A stretch of 64,000 nucleotides of DNA from NCBI RefSeq assembly GCF_022014495.1, contig NZ_JAKLSQ010000019.1:141009-205008 (forward strand), read 5' to 3'. This stretch comes from Sandaracinobacteroides sayramensis (GTDB lineage Bacteria > Pseudomonadota > Alphaproteobacteria > Sphingomonadales > Sphingomonadaceae). The position numbers were made by a program, and so were the translations under genes. Below, piece after piece: positions 50,329 to 59,541 of this stretch (position 1 is its first letter; every line of letters begins with the position of its first letter). The notes under the pieces are model-generated. The model made no database searches and was not told the origin of the DNA. It saw nothing but the letters and a program-made list of their open reading frames with translations.

Positions 50329-51648
50329 ATGATCGTCACCCGCTTCGCGCCCTCCCCAACTGGCCGGCTTCACGTCGGCAATGTCCGCACCGCGCTTCTG
50401 AACTGGCTTCTGGCCCGGCAGGCCGGCGGCCGCTTCCTGCTCCGCCTCGACGACACCGACACCGCCCGCTCGACCGAGGAATATGCCCAGTCGATCCGCG
50501 AAGACCTGGCCTGGCTCGGCATGGACCCCGACACGGAGGAAAAGCAGTCCGCCCGCATGGCGCGCTACGAAGAGGTTCTGGACCAGCTCGCCGCCGCCGG
50601 CCACGTCTACCGCGCCTATGAAACGCCCGAAGAGCTGGAACTGAAGCGCAAGGTGCTGCTCGGCCGCGGCCTGCCGCCCGTCTACGACCGCGCCGCGCTG
50701 GCGCTCACCAACGAAGACCACGCCCGTTTCGAAGCCGAAGGCCGCAAGCCCCACTGGCGCTTCCGGCTGGACCCGGCGCTGCCGCGCGAATGGACCGACC
50801 TCGTGCGCGGCCCCAGCCACATAGACCCGGCCTCGCTGTCCGACCCGGTGATCCGCCGCGCCGACGGAAGCTGGCTCTACATGCTCCCCAGCGTCATTGA
50901 CGATGTGGACATGCGCATCACCCATGTCGTGCGCGGCGAGGACCATGTGACGAACACCGGCATCCAGTTGCAGATGTTCGCGGCCATGGGGGCGCCGGCC
51001 CCGCTCTTCGGCCACGCCGCGCTGCTGACCGGGGCCGAGGGGGCGCTTTCCAAGCGCCTCGGCTCGATCGGCGTCGCCGACTTCCGCGCGCGCGGGATCG
51101 AGCCGATCGCGGTGAAGGCGCTTCTTGCCCGCCTCGGCACCTCGCTGCCGGTGGAGCCGGTCACCTCCGACGCGCCGCTCCTCGCAACCTTCGACATCGG
51201 CAACCTCGGCCGCGCCGCCGCCCGCTTCGACGAGGCGGAGCTGGAGCGCCTGAACGCCAGCATCCTGCACCAGACGGCGCACGCGGCCATCGCCGGCCGC
51301 ACCCGCCTGAGCGAAGCCGAATGGAACGCCGTGCGCGGCAACATCGCCAGCGTCGCCGAGGCCGAGCAGTGGAAGGCGGTGATAACTGGCCCCATCGAAG
51401 CCCCCGCCCAGCCGGAAGAAGACAAGGCTTTCCTCCACGAAGCCGCCGCCGTCCTCGAATCCCAACCCTTCGGCCCCACCGCCTGGGCCGACCTCACCGA
51501 GGCGCTGAAAGCAAAGACCGGCCGCAAGGGTAAATCCCTGTTCATGCCGCTGCGCCTGGCGCTCACCGCCCAGCCCCACGGCCCGGACATGGCCGCCCTC
51601 CTGCCGCTCATCGGCCGCGAAGAAGCCCTGACCCGCCTGAAGGCGTAA
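50329..51648 (+). CDS. gltX: Glutamate--tRNA ligase
   Basis: The 439-residue product is a class I aminoacyl-tRNA synthetase of the GluRS type: MIVTRFAPSPTGRLHVGN with the HIGH-like motif HVGN, LLRLDDTDTARSTEEYAQSI, VVRGEDHVTNTGIQLQMFAA and the KMSKS-like GALSKRLGSIGV. The C-terminal helical anticodon domain follows. It charges tRNA-Glu (and perhaps tRNA-Gln for later amidation). It is shorter than E. coli GltX, as is usual for one of the two alphaproteobacterial GluRS forms; which form cannot be told here. ATG 50329 is set by the conserved N-terminus. Confidence 0.95.
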   Translation: MIVTRFAPSPTGRLHVGNVRTALLNWLLARQAGGRFLLRLDDTDTARSTEEYAQSIREDLAWLGMDPDTEEKQSARMARYEEVLDQLAAAGHVYRAYETPEELELKRKVLLGRGLPPVYDRAALALTNEDHARFEAEGRKPHWRFRLDPALPREWTDLVRGPSHIDPASLSDPVIRRADGSWLYMLPSVIDDVDMRITHVVRGEDHVTNTGIQLQMFAAMGAPAPLFGHAALLTGAEGALSKRLGSIGVADFRARGIEPIAVKALLARLGTSLPVEPVTSDAPLLATFDIGNLGRAAARFDEAELERLNASILHQTAHAAIAGRTRLSEAEWNAVRGNIASVAEAEQWKAVITGPIEAPAQPEEDKAFLHEAAAVLESQPFGPTAWADLTEALKAKTGRKGKSLFMPLRLALTAQPHGPDMAALLPLIGREEALTRLKA

Positions 51649-51711
51649 CCCCCTTGAACGCAGGAGCTGGAGTTAGGGCGTCCCGCAAGAACCGCCCCGA
51701 CAATCCGCCAC

Positions 51712-52614
51712 TCAAGCTGAAAAACCCGATCCCGCCCGGCCCCGGCTCAACGACGCAAGATCCAGATGCCGCAACTTCTCCGGATTTCGCATGATGTAGA
51801 TCGCGGCGATCTTGCCCCCCTCGACCTGCAGGGCGGTCGTCTGCACGATCCCGCCGCCCTCGATGGAAATGAATCCGGGCAGCCCGTCGATCACGGCATA
51901 GCCTATCAGAAGCGACGGCGCCTGCTCGAAGTCGCGCGCGAGTCGGGCATGGCGCGCCACCACCTCGGCGACCCCGACCAGCGGGCGTGGCGAGGCCGGC
52001 ACCCTGCCGCCGCCGTCCGTGCTCGCGGTCACATCGTCGGCCAGAAGCAGGCGCAGCTTCTCCATTTCGCCGCTGCGCGAGGCGGCGAAGAAGGCGGCGG
52101 CGATCTCCTGCCCATGTTCCTTCGTCACCGGAAAGCGCGGACGTGCCGCGCGGACATGCTCACGCGCCCGGCTGGCCAGCTTGCGGCAGGCCGAGGGATC
52201 CCGGTCCAGCGCGCCGGCGACATCCGCGAACCCCATGCCGAAAACATCGTGCAGCAGAAAGGCCGCCCGCTCCAACGGCGAAAGGCGCTCCAGCGCCAGC
52301 ATCAGCGGAAGCGTGATATCGTCGATCGAGTCTGGCTCCGCCGCATCCAGGATGGGGTCCGGCAACCACGGGCCGATATAGGTTTCCCGCTTCCGGCGCG
52401 CGGATTTCAGCTCGTTCAGGCAGAGGCGGGTGACGATGGTGCGCAGCAGCGCCGCCGGCTGGCGCACCGCCTCGCGGTCGGACGCCAGCCAGCGCAGACA
52501 GGCCTCCTGAACGATATCCTCGGCATCCGTCACCGAGCCCAGCATCCGATAGGCAAGCCGGATGAGGCGGGGGCGAATTTCGTGGAATGACGCAGCGTCG
52601 GCGATGTCGCGCAT
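51712..52614 (-). CDS. ECF41-type RNA polymerase sigma factor (SigJ-like)
   Basis: The 300-residue product has sigma region 2 (RPRLIRLAYRMLGSVTDAED, IVQEACLRWLA), region 4 (LERLSPLERAAFLLHDVFGM, GFADVAGALDRDPSACRKLA), and then a ~130-residue SnoaL-like domain (EIAAAFFAASRSGEMEKLRL, LLADDVTASTDGGG). This extra C-terminal domain is the hallmark of the ECF41 group, in which it replaces an anti-sigma factor and controls activity. ATG 52614 was chosen as the start. The adjacent ABM gene is upstream in the same direction, as expected for ECF41 loci, where the partner is often a small oxidoreductase or similar. Confidence 0.92.
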   Translation of the reverse strand: MRDIADAASFHEIRPRLIRLAYRMLGSVTDAEDIVQEACLRWLASDREAVRQPAALLRTIVTRLCLNELKSARRKRETYIGPWLPDPILDAAEPDSIDDITLPLMLALERLSPLERAAFLLHDVFGMGFADVAGALDRDPSACRKLASRAREHVRAARPRFPVTKEHGQEIAAAFFAASRSGEMEKLRLLLADDVTASTDGGGRVPASPRPLVGVAEVVARHARLARDFEQAPSLLIGYAVIDGLPGFISIEGGGIVQTTALQVEGGKIAAIYIMRNPEKLRHLDLASLSRGRAGSGFSA

Positions 52615-52636
52615 TCGGTTGAGACCTTGCCGCCCC

Positions 52637-52978
52637 TCACTGGTCCGCGTGAACGGCGTCGACGCGATAGAGGCCCGGGGAAACCGATTTCGCAAGGCCG
52701 GCGAACTGCTTCAATTGCGCCTGCGTTTCCGGCTTCTTCAGGAAGTCCTCGAAATGCGCCCTGGATGCCCATTGCGCGTAGTTCACGACCTTCTTGCCGT
52801 CGAGACTGCTGTGAATGCTGACAGATATGAAACCGGGCTGATGCCTGATGCGGCTTTCGGTGGATTCCGACAGGGCCCTGGCGAGATCGGCCTGCCTGTC
52901 GGGCTCGACCTCATAGACGTTGATCAAGGTCAGCCACTTGGCTTGCGGGTCGATCGCTGCGGTTTTCGAACTGGCCAT
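52637..52978 (-). CDS. Antibiotic biosynthesis monooxygenase (ABM) domain protein
   Basis: The 113-residue product is a dimeric alpha/beta-barrel ABM-type protein: WLTLINVYEVEPDRQADLAR, ALSESTESRIRHQPGFISVS, IHSSLDGKKVVNYAQWASRA, HFEDFLKKPE. Such proteins include heme-degrading and quinol monooxygenases, many with no known activity. Three ATG codons stand in a row (52984, 52981, 52978); AGGAG directly precedes the first, so the last one has the best spacing. It lies 22 bases upstream of the ECF41 sigma gene, a typical partner position, so it is probably a target or co-regulated gene of that sigma factor. Confidence 0.9.
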   Translation of the reverse strand: MASSKTAAIDPQAKWLTLINVYEVEPDRQADLARALSESTESRIRHQPGFISVSIHSSLDGKKVVNYAQWASRAHFEDFLKKPETQAQLKQFAGLAKSVSPGLYRVDAVHADQ

Positions 52979-53118
52979 CATCATCTCCTGCGAATTGGGG
53001 TTGCAAAGGGGATGACAGGCAAGCCGGTCCGAATGTGACATGGCGCCCGCGAAATCAGGGGCCGGACATCCGTTTTTCCGAAAACCCGCCCTCCGCGGGC
53101 GGATCGGAATTCTCCCCC

Positions 53119-54228
53119 TCAATCCGGCACGACGATCTGCCGCACCGCCCGCCCGTCCGCCAATTCGTCCATCAGCGCGTTGATCCGCGACAGCGGGCTC
53201 ACCGACGTCAGCAGCCGCTCCACCGGCAGCCGCCCCGCCTTCCACAGCGCCAGATAGCGCGGAATGTCCCGCGCCGGGATCGACGAGCCCATATAGCTCC
53301 CCATCAGCGTCTTGGCGTCCGCCACCAGCGAGACCGCCGGGATGCTCAACATCTCCGCCGGATTGGGCAGCCCCACCGTCACCACCCGTCCGCCGCGCCG
53401 GGCGGCGGCATAGGCGTCCGCCAGCACCGCCGCGCGCCCCACCGTCTCGATCACCACATCCGCCCTGGGCAGGCCGGCGGCCTCCCCGGGCGCAACCGCC
53501 TGCGCCGCGCCCAGTTCCAGCGCCAGCGCCCGCTTCTCCGGCGAGGGGTCCACCGCCATCACCGGCTGCGCGCCCGCCGCCAAAGCCCCCAGCAGCGCCG
53601 ACAGGCCGACGCCCCCCAGCCCATAGACGATCAGCGACTCCCCCGCCTTCACCCCGGCGGTGTTCAGCACCGCGCCAACCCCTGTCAGCACCGCGCAGCC
53701 GAACAGCGCGGCGATTTCCGGCGGAACATCGGCGTCCACCTTCACGGCGGAGCGCCTGTCCACCACCGCATGGCTGGCGAAGGCCGAAACCCCCAGATGG
53801 TGCTTCACCGGCGCGCCCGCATCGTGCAGCCGCACGCCGCCTTGCAGCAACCGCCCCTCGCCATTCGCCGCCGCGCCATCGGCGCAGAGATAGCCCTCGC
53901 CCGAAAGGCAGGGCACGCATTCGCCGCAGGCCGGCAGGAACACCAGCACCACCCGGTCGCCCACGGCGAACTGCCGCTCGTCGGCGCTCCCCAGCGCCAG
54001 CACGGTGGCGCTCGCCTCATGCCCCAGCGCCATGGGCATGGGGCGCGGCCGGTCGCCGTTGATGACGGAAAGGTCGGAATGGCAAAGCCCGGCGGCATCG
54101 ATCCGCACCAGCAGCTCGCCCGGCTTCGGCGGGTCCAGCTCCAGGGCCTTCAGCGCAAGCGGCTCGCCCGCGCCATAGGGCCGCCGATGCCCGCCACATT
54201 GCCCCAGAACCGCCGCGCGGATTTCCAT
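53119..54228 (-). CDS. Zinc-dependent alcohol dehydrogenase
   Basis: The 369-residue product is a medium-chain dehydrogenase/reductase. Catalytic zinc ligands are Cys49 (AGLCHSDLS), His70 and Glu71 (ALGHEAS) with a further Cys (ALFGCAVLTG); structural zinc Cys are 101, 104, 107 and 115 (ACGECVPCLSGEGYLC). The Rossmann motif is YGLGGVGLSALLGAL. It resembles class III-like alcohol dehydrogenases acting on aryl or other alcohols with NAD. The substrate is unknown. ATG 54228 is preceded by GGGAGGACGGC. It is divergent from the exported protein at 54381. Confidence 0.93.
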   Translation of the reverse strand: MEIRAAVLGQCGGHRRPYGAGEPLALKALELDPPKPGELLVRIDAAGLCHSDLSVINGDRPRPMPMALGHEASATVLALGSADERQFAVGDRVVLVFLPACGECVPCLSGEGYLCADGAAANGEGRLLQGGVRLHDAGAPVKHHLGVSAFASHAVVDRRSAVKVDADVPPEIAALFGCAVLTGVGAVLNTAGVKAGESLIVYGLGGVGLSALLGALAAGAQPVMAVDPSPEKRALALELGAAQAVAPGEAAGLPRADVVIETVGRAAVLADAYAAARRGGRVVTVGLPNPAEMLSIPAVSLVADAKTLMGSYMGSSIPARDIPRYLALWKAGRLPVERLLTSVSPLSRINALMDELADGRAVRQIVVPD

Positions 54229-54380
54229 GCCGTCCTCCCTCCCCTCTGGCCTTCCCATCCGCCGCCGGTGCGGCCGGACGCCGGCTTCGGGCGGCAAAGC
54301 GCGCGCCCTTTCATCAGGATGACATGGTGGAGCAGCAGTTTCGACAACGCAAAATCATAGCCGCGAGCGATCGGAAAAGG

Positions 54381-55175
54381 ATGCCCAATCGAAAGCCCCT
54401 GCGCGCGCTGTTCGTCTTGGCCGCGCTGGTGATGGCCGTCCCCGCCCAGCCCGCGCCGGCGGCGCGCGAATCCTATCCTTCCTTCCAGATCCGCCGCAAT
54501 CCCGGCGGCGAAGGCGAATTCGTCGGCTGGACGCGCAACGGCCCGTTCGACTGGTCCGCCCGCCCGGCGGACCCGGCTTCGCCGCGCTATCTGAAGCTGG
54601 AGTTCGGCCCGCAGCCGGTGGACCCGCGCAAGGCCTTCGACGCGGCGCTGAAACGCGCCGGCGTCGCCTCCGCCAGCCATGTCGCCACGCGCGAGATCGA
54701 GACTTATGCCGTCCTCAGCCGGCCGAAGGCCAAGGGGTGGGCCACGGCCGGCAGCACGGTGATCGCCGGCGTTCCCATGTCCTTGTTCGCCGTCACCGGC
54801 ATGGGGAAGAAAAGCGGCCTTTACGCCACCGAGCTGTATCTGATGCCCGGCAGCGACTACCGCCGCTGGGGCGGGGTGATGAAGATGCTGTATGCGGTGG
54901 GGGTGACCGAGCATCTGCAGGGCCTGCCGGCCAATTTCACCGACCAGGTGCGCAACGCCACCCCGGCCGAGCAGGCGCTGGTCTTCGCCAGCCTGGTGGA
55001 CATCACCACGATGCGCGTCTTCGGTGAAATGGTGCAGGCGCAAAATGGCCTGATGCAGACGCTGCAGGGCGTCGGCAAGGACATAGAGACCCGCACCCAT
55101 TGCCAGGGCATCAAGGGCTGCAGCTTCATTCCAGGCGCCGCGCCGGGCCAGGGCCGCTACAGCATCGGCAGGTAA
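54381..55175 (+). CDS. Exported protein of unknown function
   Basis: The 264-residue product begins with a signal peptide (LRALFVLAALVMAVPAQPAP). The mature part has ESYPSFQIRRNPGGEGEFVG, AVDPRKAF-like helical segments, a Gly-rich stretch (VTGMGKKSGLYATELYLMPG), a region FASLVDITTMRVFGEMVQAQ, and a Cys pair near the end (HCQGIKGCSF). No known domain is recognised. Secreted or periplasmic. The start ATG at 54381 gives the signal peptide directly. The tRNA-Gly gene follows on the other strand. Confidence 0.75.
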   Translation: MPNRKPLRALFVLAALVMAVPAQPAPAARESYPSFQIRRNPGGEGEFVGWTRNGPFDWSARPADPASPRYLKLEFGPQPVDPRKAFDAALKRAGVASASHVATREIETYAVLSRPKAKGWATAGSTVIAGVPMSLFAVTGMGKKSGLYATELYLMPGSDYRRWGGVMKMLYAVGVTEHLQGLPANFTDQVRNATPAEQALVFASLVDITTMRVFGEMVQAQNGLMQTLQGVGKDIETRTHCQGIKGCSFIPGAAPGQGRYSIGR

Positions 55176-55221
55176 CGCCTGCCGCCGGCGGGCTGCCGTT
55201 CGCGAAGGTCGTCCGGAAAGA

Positions 55222-55296
55222 TGGAGCGGGCGAAGGGATTCGAACCCTCGACTTCAACCTTGGCAAGGTTGCGCTCTACCCCTGAGCTACGCCCGC
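55222..55296 (-). tRNA. tRNA-Gly (anticodon GCC)
   Basis: Read on the minus strand, the acceptor stem GCGGGCG / CGCCCGC, the D arm (GTAGCTCAGGGGTAGAGC), the anticodon stem CAACC / GGTTG with loop TTGCCAA (anticodon GCC) and the T arm (GAGGGTTCGAATCCCTT) are all complete. The discriminator T and the 3' CCA are encoded (55222-55225). The variable loop is short (class I tRNA). Confidence 0.98.
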
Positions 55297-55412
55297 GTCC
55301 TGGTCATCTGGCCGGGGCCGCTTCGAACAGCGGTCCCGCCGGGGTGAGGCGCGGCTTTAGCGGGGCATCGCGCCGCATGCAAGCCCTTCCATCTGCAATA
55401 ATGCACGCCCAT

Positions 55413-56357
55413 ATGCGAAAGCCTGAACTCAAGAAGCGGAGCAGAAACTTGGCCACCCTCTCCCCCCTCGGCGGAATGTCCCCGGAAGACCGCGCCTTCG
55501 TCGACGCCTTCCGCCGCGACGTGCTCGAAGCCTCGCTTACGCAACTGGTGCTGGTGCGCTTCACCGCCGAATGGTGCGGCCCCTGCAAGCAGCTCGCGCC
55601 GCTGATCGACAAGGCCGTGGCCGAGGCCGGGCAGGGCCGCACGAAACAGGTGGTGATCGACATCGACCAGCAGCGGATGATCGCCGAGCAGTTCCGCATC
55701 CAGTCCGTCCCCACCGTCTACGCCTTCCTCGGCGGCCAGCCGGTGGACGGCTTCGTCGGCGCCAAGTCCGAACGCGAGATCAAGGCCTTCATCGAGCGCC
55801 TCGTCGCCGTCCTGCCGCCGACGGAAGAGGAAGTCTCGCTCGACGCGCTGGTGGAAGCCGCCAACGCCATCCTGGCCGAGGGCGAGGCCGCCGAAGCCGC
55901 CAACGCCTTCGCCGCCCTCGCCGAACAGGCGCCCGAGCGGGAGGACATCGTCGCCGGCTACGCCCGCGCCCTGCTCGCCCTCGACCAGATCGAGGCCGCC
56001 GAAGCCGCGCTCGCCGCCCTCCCCGCCGATTCGAAGGACCAGGCCGTGCATCAGGCCCGCGCCGCCCTCGATCTCGCGAAATCCGCCGCGCCCGCCGGCG
56101 AACTGGAAGCGCTGGAAGCGCGAATCGCCGCCGACCCGGCCGACCATCAGGCGCGGATCGACCTCGCCAACGCCCTCTTCGCCGCCGGCCGCCGCGACGA
56201 AGCCGCCGACCAGTTGCTGGCCGCGATCCAGGCCGACCGCGAGTGGAACGAAGGCGCCGCCCGCGCGCATCTGCTGAAGCTGATCGAGGCGCAGGGCTTT
56301 TCCGACCCCTGGTCGATCGCCACCCGCCGCCGGCTCTCGCAGATCCTGTTCGCCTGA
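55413..56357 (+). CDS. ybbN: Thioredoxin-domain co-chaperone YbbN
   Basis: The 314-residue product has a thioredoxin domain (about 35-140) with an active CxxC: TAEWCGPCKQ, Cys55 and Cys58, then VPTVYAFLGGQPVDGFVGAK. A C-terminal ~170-residue region of TPR-like helices follows (Ala-rich repeats such as ANAILAEGEAAEAANAFAAL), as in YbbN/CnoX. YbbN works with GroEL and DnaK to protect substrates from oxidative damage. The start is uncertain among ATG 55401, ATG 55413 and TTG 55449; I use ATG 55413. The next gene, a Lon-substrate-binding protein, follows 20 bases later, a common pair in this class. Confidence 0.92.
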   Translation: MRKPELKKRSRNLATLSPLGGMSPEDRAFVDAFRRDVLEASLTQLVLVRFTAEWCGPCKQLAPLIDKAVAEAGQGRTKQVVIDIDQQRMIAEQFRIQSVPTVYAFLGGQPVDGFVGAKSEREIKAFIERLVAVLPPTEEEVSLDALVEAANAILAEGEAAEAANAFAALAEQAPEREDIVAGYARALLALDQIEAAEAALAALPADSKDQAVHQARAALDLAKSAAPAGELEALEARIAADPADHQARIDLANALFAAGRRDEAADQLLAAIQADREWNEGAARAHLLKLIEAQGFSDPWSIATRRRLSQILFA

Positions 56358-56377
56358 AGCCCCGGCAGACCCGCCGC

Positions 56378-57043
56378 ATGGCCCTCCATCCCCCCGGCAG
56401 CCTCGCGGACCTTCCCGCGACCGTCCGGCTGTTCCCGCTGGAGGGGGCGATCCTGCTGCCGCGCGCCATCATGCCGCTCAATATCTTCGAGCCGCGCTAC
56501 CTCGCCATGGTGACGGACGCGATGGCCAGCGACCAGATGCTGGCGATGATCCAGCCGCGCCTCCCCTCCGACACCGGCGGGGCGGAGGATCGCCCGCCGC
56601 TCTATGGCGTCGGCTCCATCGGCCGCATCACCCAATATAGCGAAACCGGCGACGGGCGCTTCCTCATCACGCTGACCGGCCTCGCCCGCTTCCGGCTGGT
56701 GAACGAGCTCGCCGCCCCCACCGCCTACCGGCAGGCGCAAGCCGATTACGCCCCCTTCTCCGCCGACTGGAGCCCGGCGCAGCCGCTGGCCGCCGCCAGC
56801 CGCGCCGATCTCGAATTCGCGCTGAAGGCCTATCTCGAAACCCAGGACCTCTCCGCCGACTGGGAGGCGGTGCGCTCCGCCGACGACGAAAGCCTCGTCA
56901 ACACGCTCGCCGCCGTCTGCCCCTTCACCCCGGCCGAGCGCCAGGCCCTGCTGGAAGCGCCGACTCTGGCCCAGCGCACCAGCACGCTCACCACGCTGAT
57001 GCGCTTCGCCAACGGGGAGAACGGCGAGCACATGCTGCAATAA
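56378..57043 (+). CDS. LON peptidase substrate-binding domain protein
   Basis: The 221-residue product consists only of the N-terminal Lon domain: VRLFPLEGAILLPRAIMPLN, IFEPRYLAMVTDAMASDQML, VGSIGRITQYSETGDGRFLI, TLTGLARFRL and a helical C-terminus. It lacks the ATPase and protease domains. Such free-standing domains are found widely, often beside ybbN as here; the role is unknown but may be substrate recognition or chaperone-like. The start ATG 56378 is supported by the conserved N-terminus. Confidence 0.93.
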   Translation: MALHPPGSLADLPATVRLFPLEGAILLPRAIMPLNIFEPRYLAMVTDAMASDQMLAMIQPRLPSDTGGAEDRPPLYGVGSIGRITQYSETGDGRFLITLTGLARFRLVNELAAPTAYRQAQADYAPFSADWSPAQPLAAASRADLEFALKAYLETQDLSADWEAVRSADDESLVNTLAAVCPFTPAERQALLEAPTLAQRTSTLTTLMRFANGENGEHMLQ

Positions 57044-57096
57044 CCCCCCCAGGCTCGTCACCCCGCGCCAGACGAAGGCCCCCCCACTCCCCCACC

Positions 57097-57130
57097 CCGT
57101 CACCCCGGGCTTGACCCGGGGTCCAGCTTT
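57097..57130. repeat. REP-like palindromic repeat, family 1
   Basis: CGTCACCCCGGGCTTGACCC followed by GGGGTCCAGCTTTG, in the gap between the Lon-domain gene and bioB. Confidence 0.85.
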
Positions 57131-57219
57131 GCCCTCCCCACCCCCGCCGCCAACACTTGACCCGCCTCCACCCCATGTGCAGTTGCAGCACAGGTTGCCG
57201 AAAAGCAGGAGAAGCGCGC

Positions 57220-58266
57220 ATGACGAACCGTCCGACCCCGGATATCCGCACCGACTGGACCCGGGCCGAAATCGCCGCGCTGTTCGATCTGCCCTTCAAC
57301 GACCTGCTCTGGCAGGCGCAGCAGGTGCACCGCGCCCGTTTCGACGCCAACCGCGTGCAGCGCTCCACCCTGCTTTCGATCAAGACCGGCGGCTGCGCCG
57401 AGAATTGCGGCTATTGCAGCCAGTCCGCCGCGCACGAAACCGGGCTGAAGGCCGACAAGCTCGCCGGCGTCGCGCAAGTGCTGGAAGCGGCGAAGGCCGC
57501 GCGCGACGGCGGCTCCAGCCGCTTCTGCATGGGCGCCGCCTGGCGCTCGCCCAAGGACCGCGACATGCCCGCCCTCCTCGACATGGTGCGGGAAGTGAAG
57601 GCGCTGGGCCTCGAAACCTGCATGACTCTCGGAATGCTGACGCCGGACCAGGCCGACCGTCTGGCCGACGCCGGCCTCGATTACTACAACCACAATCTCG
57701 ACACCTCGCCGGAATATTATGACCGGGTCGTCACCACCCGCAGCTACGACGACCGGCTGGACACGCTGGCGCATGTCCGCTCGGCGGGCATTTCCGTCTG
57801 CTGCGGCGGCATCGTCGGCATGGGCGAGACGCGCGAAGACCGGATCGGCTTCCTGCATGCGCTGGCGACGCTCCCCGCCCACCCGGAATCGGTTCCCATC
57901 AACCAGCTCGTCCCCGTCGCCGGCACCCCCTTGGGCGACATGCTGCGCGGCACGCCGCTCGGCGAGATCGACGAGATCGAGTTCGTCCGCACCGTCGCCG
58001 TCGCCCGCATCGTCATGCCGGCGTCGATGGTCCGCCTGTCGGCCGGCCGCGAGAGCATGTCGGCCAGCACCCAGGCCCTCTGCTTCCTCGCCGGCGCCAA
58101 CAGCCTCTTCACCGGCGACAAGCTGCTGACCACGGGCAATTCCGGCGCCAACGCCGACCAGGCCCTGTTCGAGCGGCTCGGCCTCCAGGACCTGGCGCTC
58201 GGGGACCTGCCGCTCCAGAGCGCGCCCCAGAACCCGCTCAGCGCCCACGCCGAAGCTGCCGAATAA
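57220..58266 (+). CDS. bioB: Biotin synthase
   Basis: The 348-residue product is a radical SAM enzyme that inserts sulfur into dethiobiotin. The radical SAM cluster motif is CAENCGYC (Cys59, 63, 66). Other BioB blocks are [50 protein letters not shown], and [20 protein letters not shown]. The ligands for the second (2Fe-2S) cluster should be a later Cys (ETCMTLG), Cys in [10 protein letters not shown], and the Arg in VRLSAGRES. It stands alone without other bio genes. ATG 57220 has AGGAGAAG upstream. It provides biotin for the carboxylases in this window. Confidence 0.97.
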   Translation: MTNRPTPDIRTDWTRAEIAALFDLPFNDLLWQAQQVHRARFDANRVQRSTLLSIKTGGCAENCGYCSQSAAHETGLKADKLAGVAQVLEAAKAARDGGSSRFCMGAAWRSPKDRDMPALLDMVREVKALGLETCMTLGMLTPDQADRLADAGLDYYNHNLDTSPEYYDRVVTTRSYDDRLDTLAHVRSAGISVCCGGIVGMGETREDRIGFLHALATLPAHPESVPINQLVPVAGTPLGDMLRGTPLGEIDEIEFVRTVAVARIVMPASMVRLSAGRESMSASTQALCFLAGANSLFTGDKLLTTGNSGANADQALFERLGLQDLALGDLPLQSAPQNPLSAHAEAAE

Positions 58267-58279
58267 GCCGCGCCGCCCT

Positions 58280-59464
58280 TCAGCGCCCGTCCGGTTCCTC
58301 GAACCGGCCGAGCGCCGGCAGGCGTCCCACCTGCGCCAGCATTTCGCCGATCCGGCTCGTCCCCGTCTTGCGCAGCAGTTGCTGCACCTGCGTGCGGACG
58401 GTGGCGATCGACACCTCGCGCCGCCGCGCCGTCTCCTCGGGTGACAGCCCGGCCAGCAGCGCGTCGAGGATCGCGGTCTCGGCCGCCGTCAGGCCATGCA
58501 GCCGCCCGGCCAGACGCGCGGCGCCCGGCGCGCCGGCGCGCGGCTCGTCGATGGTGACGAGCGCGCAGCTTCGCCCTTCCAGCGTCCAGGGGCAGACGCA
58601 CAGGCGCCAGGCGATATCATCCCCGCCGCGGATTTCCAGCGCGTCGAAGGCGTCGCCGCGCCGCGCGGCGGCCAGTGCCATCGCCCGCGCCAGCCGCGGC
58701 CCGGCTTCGGGCGCCCAGAGGATTCCGGCGGTGACGCGCAGGCCGCCGCTCCGCTCCAGCATGCGCCGGGCGGTGCGGTTCAGGAAGAGGATGCGCCCGT
58801 TGGCAGCGGCTAGGATCACGCCGCAGGTCATCCCGTCGATCAGCCCCTCGGCGGCCAGCGCCTCCGCCCGCGCCGGCCCTTCCCTTACCGCAAGGCGCTG
58901 GCGCAGGTCGTAGAGGCGGCGGATGTGCGGCACCAGCGGCTGCAGCCGCGCGACATGCTGCGCCTCGAACGGCGGCGCCCGCAAGCCGGCCTGCGCCGCG
59001 AGGCCGACCATCCCGTCATCCAGCAGGATCCGCCCGCCGACGGCGCGGGCGGTGTCGTCGCCGCGCGCGCGGTGGAAATCCCCGAAGCGGCTGTTCACCA
59101 CCCGCTCGGGCGGCACCAGCGCGTCCAGCGCCTGGATGCGGTTCAGCGCCCCGGGCGCGGTCGCCGCCGGCACCCAGGGGTCTTCGCGGTCGTATCCGCC
59201 CTCGACATAAGGCCCCAGAATCTCTTCCGGCCAATAGTTGGAAAGGAAGCTGCGCAGCGCGCCGTCGGCGGTGACGTGGATGAGCGTCGCCGAACGGCAG
59301 CCGACGAGATCGGCGAACCGCTGCGGCAACGCCTCCAGCGCCGCATCGTCCTCCACGGCGGCATAGATATGCTCGAACAGATCGCCCCGATCCATATGCC
59401 CCCAATCCCGCAGCCGCGGCCGGCCGTCATCATCAGCCCTGATGATGACAGGCTTTCGCGCCAT
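58280..59464 (-). CDS. LuxR-type helix-turn-helix transcriptional regulator
   Basis: The 394-residue product has a C-terminal LuxR/FixJ-type DNA-binding domain (LTAAETAILDALLAGLSPEE, TARRREVSIATVRTQVQQLL, RKTGTSRIGEML). The N-terminal ~310 residues have no clear receiver or autoinducer domain; there is a PAS-like segment (GVILAAANGRILFLNRTARR, MLERSGGLRVTAG). ATG 59464 is the likely start. It is divergent from the PEPxxWA-CTERM gene at 59542 across a 77-base gap, so it may control that cluster or itself; this is inference. Confidence 0.88.
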   Translation of the reverse strand: MARKPVIIRADDDGRPRLRDWGHMDRGDLFEHIYAAVEDDAALEALPQRFADLVGCRSATLIHVTADGALRSFLSNYWPEEILGPYVEGGYDREDPWVPAATAPGALNRIQALDALVPPERVVNSRFGDFHRARGDDTARAVGGRILLDDGMVGLAAQAGLRAPPFEAQHVARLQPLVPHIRRLYDLRQRLAVREGPARAEALAAEGLIDGMTCGVILAAANGRILFLNRTARRMLERSGGLRVTAGILWAPEAGPRLARAMALAAARRGDAFDALEIRGGDDIAWRLCVCPWTLEGRSCALVTIDEPRAGAPGAARLAGRLHGLTAAETAILDALLAGLSPEETARRREVSIATVRTQVQQLLRKTGTSRIGEMLAQVGRLPALGRFEEPDGR

Positions 59465-59541
59465 CGGGCAGAATCGGCGCACCGCCCGGCATGGGCTTGC
59501 AGGCGGGATGCACGTCTTTTTTCAACAGGGGAATTTTAGAC

